DNA of 41,862 bases from Aphanocapsa sp. GSE-SYN-MK-11-07L. GTDB taxonomy: Bacteria; Cyanobacteriota; Cyanobacteriia; Thermosynechococcales; Thermosynechococcaceae. Position 1 is the first letter of the stretch, and the number at the start of each line of letters is the position of its first letter. The stretch lies in NCBI GenBank assembly GCA_019359715.1, contig JAHHGS010000106.1, positions 1 through 41,862 of the forward strand, read 5' to 3'. Position numbers and translations under genes: made by a program. The notes below the pieces were generated by a model. It did no database searches and was not told the DNA's origin. It saw only the letters and a program-made list of their open reading frames with translations. Below are positions 41,741 to 41,862 of the stretch, piece by piece.

Positions 41741-41862
41741 GCATCCCACTTTTGCAATGAGTATAAGTACTTAGGACTAATGTTCTGAAGCAACGCTAAA
41801 CTTTGAGTAATTGACCTCTCCCCCAGGAAACGTATGGACAGTGCCAAGAAGACCAAAATCCA
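41740..41862 (+). mobile_element. Probable left end of another IS, continuing beyond the window
   Basis: At the point where tnpB similarity is lost the sequence becomes GCATCCCACTTTTGCAATGA, which has the look of an IS terminus. About 90 bp later an AGGAAACGT precedes ATG 41834, opening a frame MDSAKKTKI that runs off the window. A transposase start is plausible but only 9 codons are visible. Family not assigned. Confidence 0.35.

Noticed and set aside
41581-41856. 91-aa minus-strand ORF at the right edge
   Set aside because: It spans the junction of the tnpB fragment and the putative IS end and is antisense to clear tnpB coding.

Overview
The window is cyanobacterial chromosomal DNA. It encodes a photosystem I subunit (PsaL), an NblB-like HEAT-repeat protein and a DUF4079 protein, and it carries many copies of the HIP1 octamer GCGATCGC. 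Overall gene content (AspRS, bifunctional Rel, a HisG/HisZ pair, a type I-beta DAHP synthase, long TpsA adhesins, many small toxin-antitoxin genes and transposon scraps) fits a large-genome filamentous or Leptolyngbya-like cyanobacterium. The genus cannot be fixed from sequence alone.

Layout: 1-125 is the 3' end of an IS5-like transposase. 333-2129 (-) is aspS, separated by a long hairpin from a plus-strand cluster (2355-4748) of a Uma2 nuclease-fold protein, a two-helix membrane peptide, an SGNH-like protein and a HAD hydrolase. On the minus strand, 4745-11498 carries rel/spoT, a J-domain/TPR-hisZ-hisG cluster, and an IMPase with an overlapping [2Fe-2S] ferredoxin. tRNA-Ser(GGA) lies at 11649-11735. 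A small coiled-coil protein and an exported pentapeptide-repeat protein follow. A long, apparently structured leader precedes a deoxyhypusine-synthase-like gene (13390-14565). Four minus-strand genes joined by short overlaps (14654-18399) encode a single-domain response regulator, a REC-GGDEF-EAL protein, an EI24 membrane protein and a DUF429 protein. DAHP synthase follows at 18631-19692.

19.8-20.7 kb is a scar region: a degenerate IS200/IS605-type (TnpB) right end, and an antitoxin whose RelE-like toxin is frameshifted. Then come psaL with a strong terminator, a histidine phosphatase, the NblB-like gene, a DUF4079 gene, and an overlapping MBOAT plus SGNH acetylation pair (23772-26634). A 612-bp gene-free stretch holds a perfect 28-nt palindrome. 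YjbQ, a membrane protein, a PIN toxin coupled to an apparent membrane-anchored ribbon-helix-helix antitoxin, and a GPH-family sugar symporter complete this part.

The last 10 kb is dominated by two tandem TpsA-type two-partner-secretion exoproteins (1960 and about 1311 aa). They share N- and C-terminal modules and a leader motif but have different central repeat periods: exactly 279 bp in the first, alternating 192/195 bp in the second. No TpsB transporter is in the window. The right edge is nested mobile-element debris: an antitoxin remnant cut by a tnpB fragment, which is itself cut just before its RuvC-I motif by what looks like another IS.

The observations most worth following up are the membrane-fused antitoxin with its PIN partner, the two TpsA repeat architectures, and the structured leader at 13.07-13.15 kb.
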